Origin: Bacteroidales bacterium UBA5281 | GTDB taxonomy: Bacteria; Bacteroidota; Bacteroidia; Bacteroidales; Lentimicrobiaceae | NCBI GenBank assembly: GCA_002410555.1 | Contig: DHSR01000083.1 | Span: forward strand, 176,771-185,819 | Direction of reading: 5' to 3' | Length of the DNA stretch: 9,049 bases | Shown: positions 6,947 to 9,049 of the stretch, piece by piece | How the letters are laid out: the number at the start of each line of letters is the position of its first letter | How positions within the stretch are numbered: position 1 is the stretch's first letter | Notes under the pieces: generated by a model | What the model was told of the DNA's origin: nothing | What the model saw: only the letters and a program-made list of their open reading frames with translations | Databases searched by the model: none | Position numbers and translations under genes: made by a program

Positions 6947-8692
6947 ATGAAAAAGACACTTATAGCATTTGCATTTTTAGCTATTGGCATCATGACAAAT
7001 GCACAGCCAATAATTACTTCGGGTGAATATTGGTTCAACAATGATTACGCCGGCAAAATACATATTCCGCTCACACCGGGTGTCAATGTCTTATTTAATT
7101 CGGGTATTGATTGTAGTCAACTTAATACCGGAATGCATAATATAAGCTTCCGGTTTAAACAATCCAACGGTATTTGGAGTGCGGTTGGCAGTCAGCTATT
7201 TTTGAAAGTTCCTGAACTAACTCCGGGTGGAGAAGCCATTTGTGAAATGGAATATTGGATAAACAATGACTATTCAACGCGGATTTCCCTACCAATAACT
7301 TCAACGACTTTTTATACCTTTCAATCCGCAATTGATCTTAATTACTTATCCTGCGGAATTCACACCTTCAACTTCAGGTTTAAGCAAAATAATGGAAGCT
7401 GGAGTAATGTAACTAGCCAACTATTTAACAAAACACCTCCAGTAATCGCTGGCGGCGGGTTGCTTAAAGGTTACGAATATTGGATTGACGACGATTATCA
7501 ATCTAAAACATCACAACCGATAACAGGCAGCAGCAGTTTTGTTTTAATCAGTGAACTTAACTTTGCGTCAGTTCCCACAGGAATGCATCATTTAAACATT
7601 CGATTCCAACAGGCAGATGGAAGCTGGAGCAGCACTTTGAGTGAGGCATTTATAAAAGTACCTTTGCAGTCTGACAACCGCACTATTACCGCATATGAGT
7701 ATTGGTTTGATGATGAATACAATCAACGGATCCAACAACAAATAGAGCCCACTGCAAATTTTTTCTTTGCAGCGCCACTTGATGTTGCCGAGCTTTCGAC
7801 AGGACTTCATAATTTAAATATGCGCTTCAGGCAAGACAATGGAATCTGGTCTTCCTCTGCTACCCAATTATTCATGAAGCAGCCGGTTAATGATGGAAAC
7901 AACTTTCTGACAACTTATGAATATTGGTTTAACACTGAATTTGAAAACCGAACCATCATCAATGGAATTAATGAAGCGCTATATACTACCAATAGCCTCA
8001 TAAATATTGAGAATTCTGATCAGTTTATTAATATTTTCCATGCAAGATTCAAAGATTTGAACAATACATTTAATTATGTAGATCATTATTATTATTCCAT
8101 TGATCTACAGATAAAATTAATGCTGGAAGGTTTGTATTCAGTGGCGAATGGTCAGATGCGCAAATCTCAAAATGAGACGGGTGCCAATTTCAATGGGAGT
8201 ATAGCTGATACAGTTACTGTTGAGGTTCACGAAGCCGTTGCTCCTTATAATCTATTGGTTCGGTTTTATGGAATTGAACTCAACACTGACGGCACCTGCC
8301 ATCTCCAAAGAAGCGGCACTGACTTTATTAACCTGCCAGGAAGTCAGAACACGTTGTTTCATTTGGTCATTAAACATCGCAACAGCATAGAAACCTGGAG
8401 TCAGGCTTTTGAAATTGGCCCGGTAAGCACTTTCAATTTTACAGATTCGCCTCAAAAGGCCTATGGTGAAAATATGGTTAATGCGAATGGCGTTTATCTG
8501 ATTTATGCCGGCGATGTAAACCAGGACGGAACCATCGATACCGGCGATATGTCACCGGTAGATAATGATGCAGCCAACTTTGCCACAGGTTATCTGACTA
8601 CCGATGTAAATGGTGATGGAACCGTGGATACCGGCGATATGACGATTGTGGATAACAATGCATCCGGGTTTGTGGGAGCGGTGACGCCATAA
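6947..8692 (+). CDS. Secreted repeat protein: five E-Y-W-F/I modules plus C-terminal dockerin-like module
   Basis: A 581-residue protein of unknown function. Residues 1-20 are a signal peptide (MKKTLIAFAFLAIGIMTNAQ). Five tandem modules begin at E-Y-W-F/I, at residues 27, 102, 177, 251 and 325, a period of 74-75. Each shows EYW-F/I-(N/D)(N/D/T)-(D/E)-(Y/F), then in modules 1-4 a G-(M/I/L)-H-x-(I/F/L)-(S/N)-x-RF block, a (D/N)G-x-W-S motif and an (A/L)F-x-K-x-P ending. Module 5 is degenerate and lacks the GxWS motif. Residues ~385-581 match the end of the C25 peptidase (shared LEGLY, NETG, HRNS, PQKA-F/Y-GENM, IYAGD), with the final 62 residues almost identical (520-581). The modules look like small beta-rich repeats, suited to ligand or partner binding, but this is inference. 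The ATG at 6947 is chosen over an in-frame GTG at 6914, because it begins the signal peptide directly and does not overlap the preceding gene; the GTG would add 11 charged residues ahead of it. Operon partner of the beta-helix gene. Confidence 0.86.
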   Translation: MKKTLIAFAFLAIGIMTNAQPIITSGEYWFNNDYAGKIHIPLTPGVNVLFNSGIDCSQLNTGMHNISFRFKQSNGIWSAVGSQLFLKVPELTPGGEAICEMEYWINNDYSTRISLPITSTTFYTFQSAIDLNYLSCGIHTFNFRFKQNNGSWSNVTSQLFNKTPPVIAGGGLLKGYEYWIDDDYQSKTSQPITGSSSFVLISELNFASVPTGMHHLNIRFQQADGSWSSTLSEAFIKVPLQSDNRTITAYEYWFDDEYNQRIQQQIEPTANFFFAAPLDVAELSTGLHNLNMRFRQDNGIWSSSATQLFMKQPVNDGNNFLTTYEYWFNTEFENRTIINGINEALYTTNSLINIENSDQFINIFHARFKDLNNTFNYVDHYYYSIDLQIKLMLEGLYSVANGQMRKSQNETGANFNGSIADTVTVEVHEAVAPYNLLVRFYGIELNTDGTCHLQRSGTDFINLPGSQNTLFHLVIKHRNSIETWSQAFEIGPVSTFNFTDSPQKAYGENMVNANGVYLIYAGDVNQDGTIDTGDMSPVDNDAANFATGYLTTDVNGDGTVDTGDMTIVDNNASGFVGAVTP

Positions 8693-8694
8693 GT
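8501..8694 (+). repeat. 194-base near-identical direct repeat, copy 2 (dockerin-like tail)
   Basis: Second copy of the segment at 5650-5843, again covering the end of the gene, the stop codon and the next two bases. Bases 8517-8694 are identical to 5666-5843. Immediately upstream the two genes are similar only at protein level, so the identity has a sharp left edge and a right edge just past the stop codon. Confidence 0.97.
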
Positions 8695-8704
8695 CCGAAG
8701 GACT
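8692..8704 (+). terminator. Small hairpin just after the stop codon, possible weak terminator
   Basis: agtcc (8692-8696), gaa loop (8697-8699) and ggact (8700-8704) form a perfect 5-bp stem beginning on the last base of the stop codon. It is followed by atattt rather than a proper T tract. It is weak as an intrinsic terminator and may only be a 3'-end structure. Confidence 0.22.
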
Positions 8705-8726
8705 ATATTTCTGCTTTTGGAAACTG

Positions 8727-9030
8727 GACTAACTTCATACGAGAATTCACTCCGGTTGTGAAAAAGCAATATAATTAACGCGCAGTATTGTACGAAAATA
8801 TTGCGGTAATATAGCAGGAGAGGTTAAGCAGGCTGGAGCCTGCAACGATATAAGAGTCTGTGGCAGAGCCTCTGACTAACTTCATACGAGAATTCACTTT
8901 CAGTTGTAAAAGCAAAATAATTAACGCACTGTATTGTAGGAAAATATTGCGGTAATATAGCAGGAAGAGGTTAAGCAGGCTGGAGCCTGCAACGATATAA
9001 GAGTCTGAGGCAGAGCCTTTGACTAACTTC
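8727..9030. repeat. Tandem 147-base palindrome-rich repeat, two copies plus a remnant
   Basis: Copy 1 (8727-8873) and copy 2 (8874-9020) are both 147 bases and differ by a small number of substitutions and two compensating single-base indels. A third copy begins with gactaacttc at 9021-9030 and then diverges. Each unit ends with two adjacent palindromes. One is gcaggct-gg-agcctgc (8828-8843, 8975-8990), a perfect 7-bp stem. The other is a longer imperfect hairpin with an aga loop (8855-8877, 9002-9024) and an agtc...gact base. A smaller atatt-gcggt-aatat hairpin lies upstream in each unit. No reading frame is supported. The paired palindromes recall REP/BIME-type elements mobilised by IS200-like REP transposases, but no transposase is in view. 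Confidence 0.85.
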
Positions 9031-9049
9031 AGAACTCCTGACCTCGTTC

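Overview
The window looks like chromosomal DNA of a Bacteroidota (Bacteroidetes) bacterium. The signs are a gingipain-family C25 peptidase with its propeptide, a GEVED domain, Bacteroidetes-type secreted beta-helix and repeat proteins, A/T-rich leaders without clear Shine-Dalgarno sequences, and a TAnnTTTG-type -7 element. All four genes lie on the + strand. I cannot name a genus.

Layout: (1) 1-200 is non-coding and carries two kinds of short tandem repeat, an octamer and a heptamer. (2) 201-1043 encodes a membrane-anchored neutral zinc metallopeptidase of the YpfJ family. (3) 1044-1407 is a 364-base intergenic region with a candidate promoter and an inverted repeat at the expected transcription start. 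(4) 1408-5841 encodes a 1477-residue multidomain secreted cysteine peptidase: signal peptide, C25 propeptide, C25 catalytic domain (His451/Cys484), Ig-like domain, two NEW3/CARDB-like domains, CUB-like, PKD, GEVED, and a C-terminal module ending in a dockerin-like pair of EF-hand loops. (5) 5905-6936 encodes a secreted right-handed beta-helix protein. (6) 6947-8692, only 10 bases downstream, encodes a secreted protein with five tandem modules of about 75 residues (E-Y-W-F/I) and the same C-terminal module as the peptidase. (7) 8693-9049 is non-coding and holds two tandem copies of a 147-base palindrome-rich repeat.

The most notable feature joins genes 2 and 4. Their C-terminal ~190 residues are homologous, and the last ~194 bases, through the stop codon and two bases beyond, are almost identical in DNA (two differences), while the DNA just upstream has diverged. 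The shared tail is a candidate export, anchoring or docking module of the cell envelope. Neither protein shows a recognisable type IX secretion C-terminal signal, so the EF-hand tail may do that job or serve another attachment role. This is inference. Genes 3 and 4 look like a translationally linked pair of surface or extracellular proteins. Gene 1 is a housekeeping-type peptidase that is probably unrelated to the rest.
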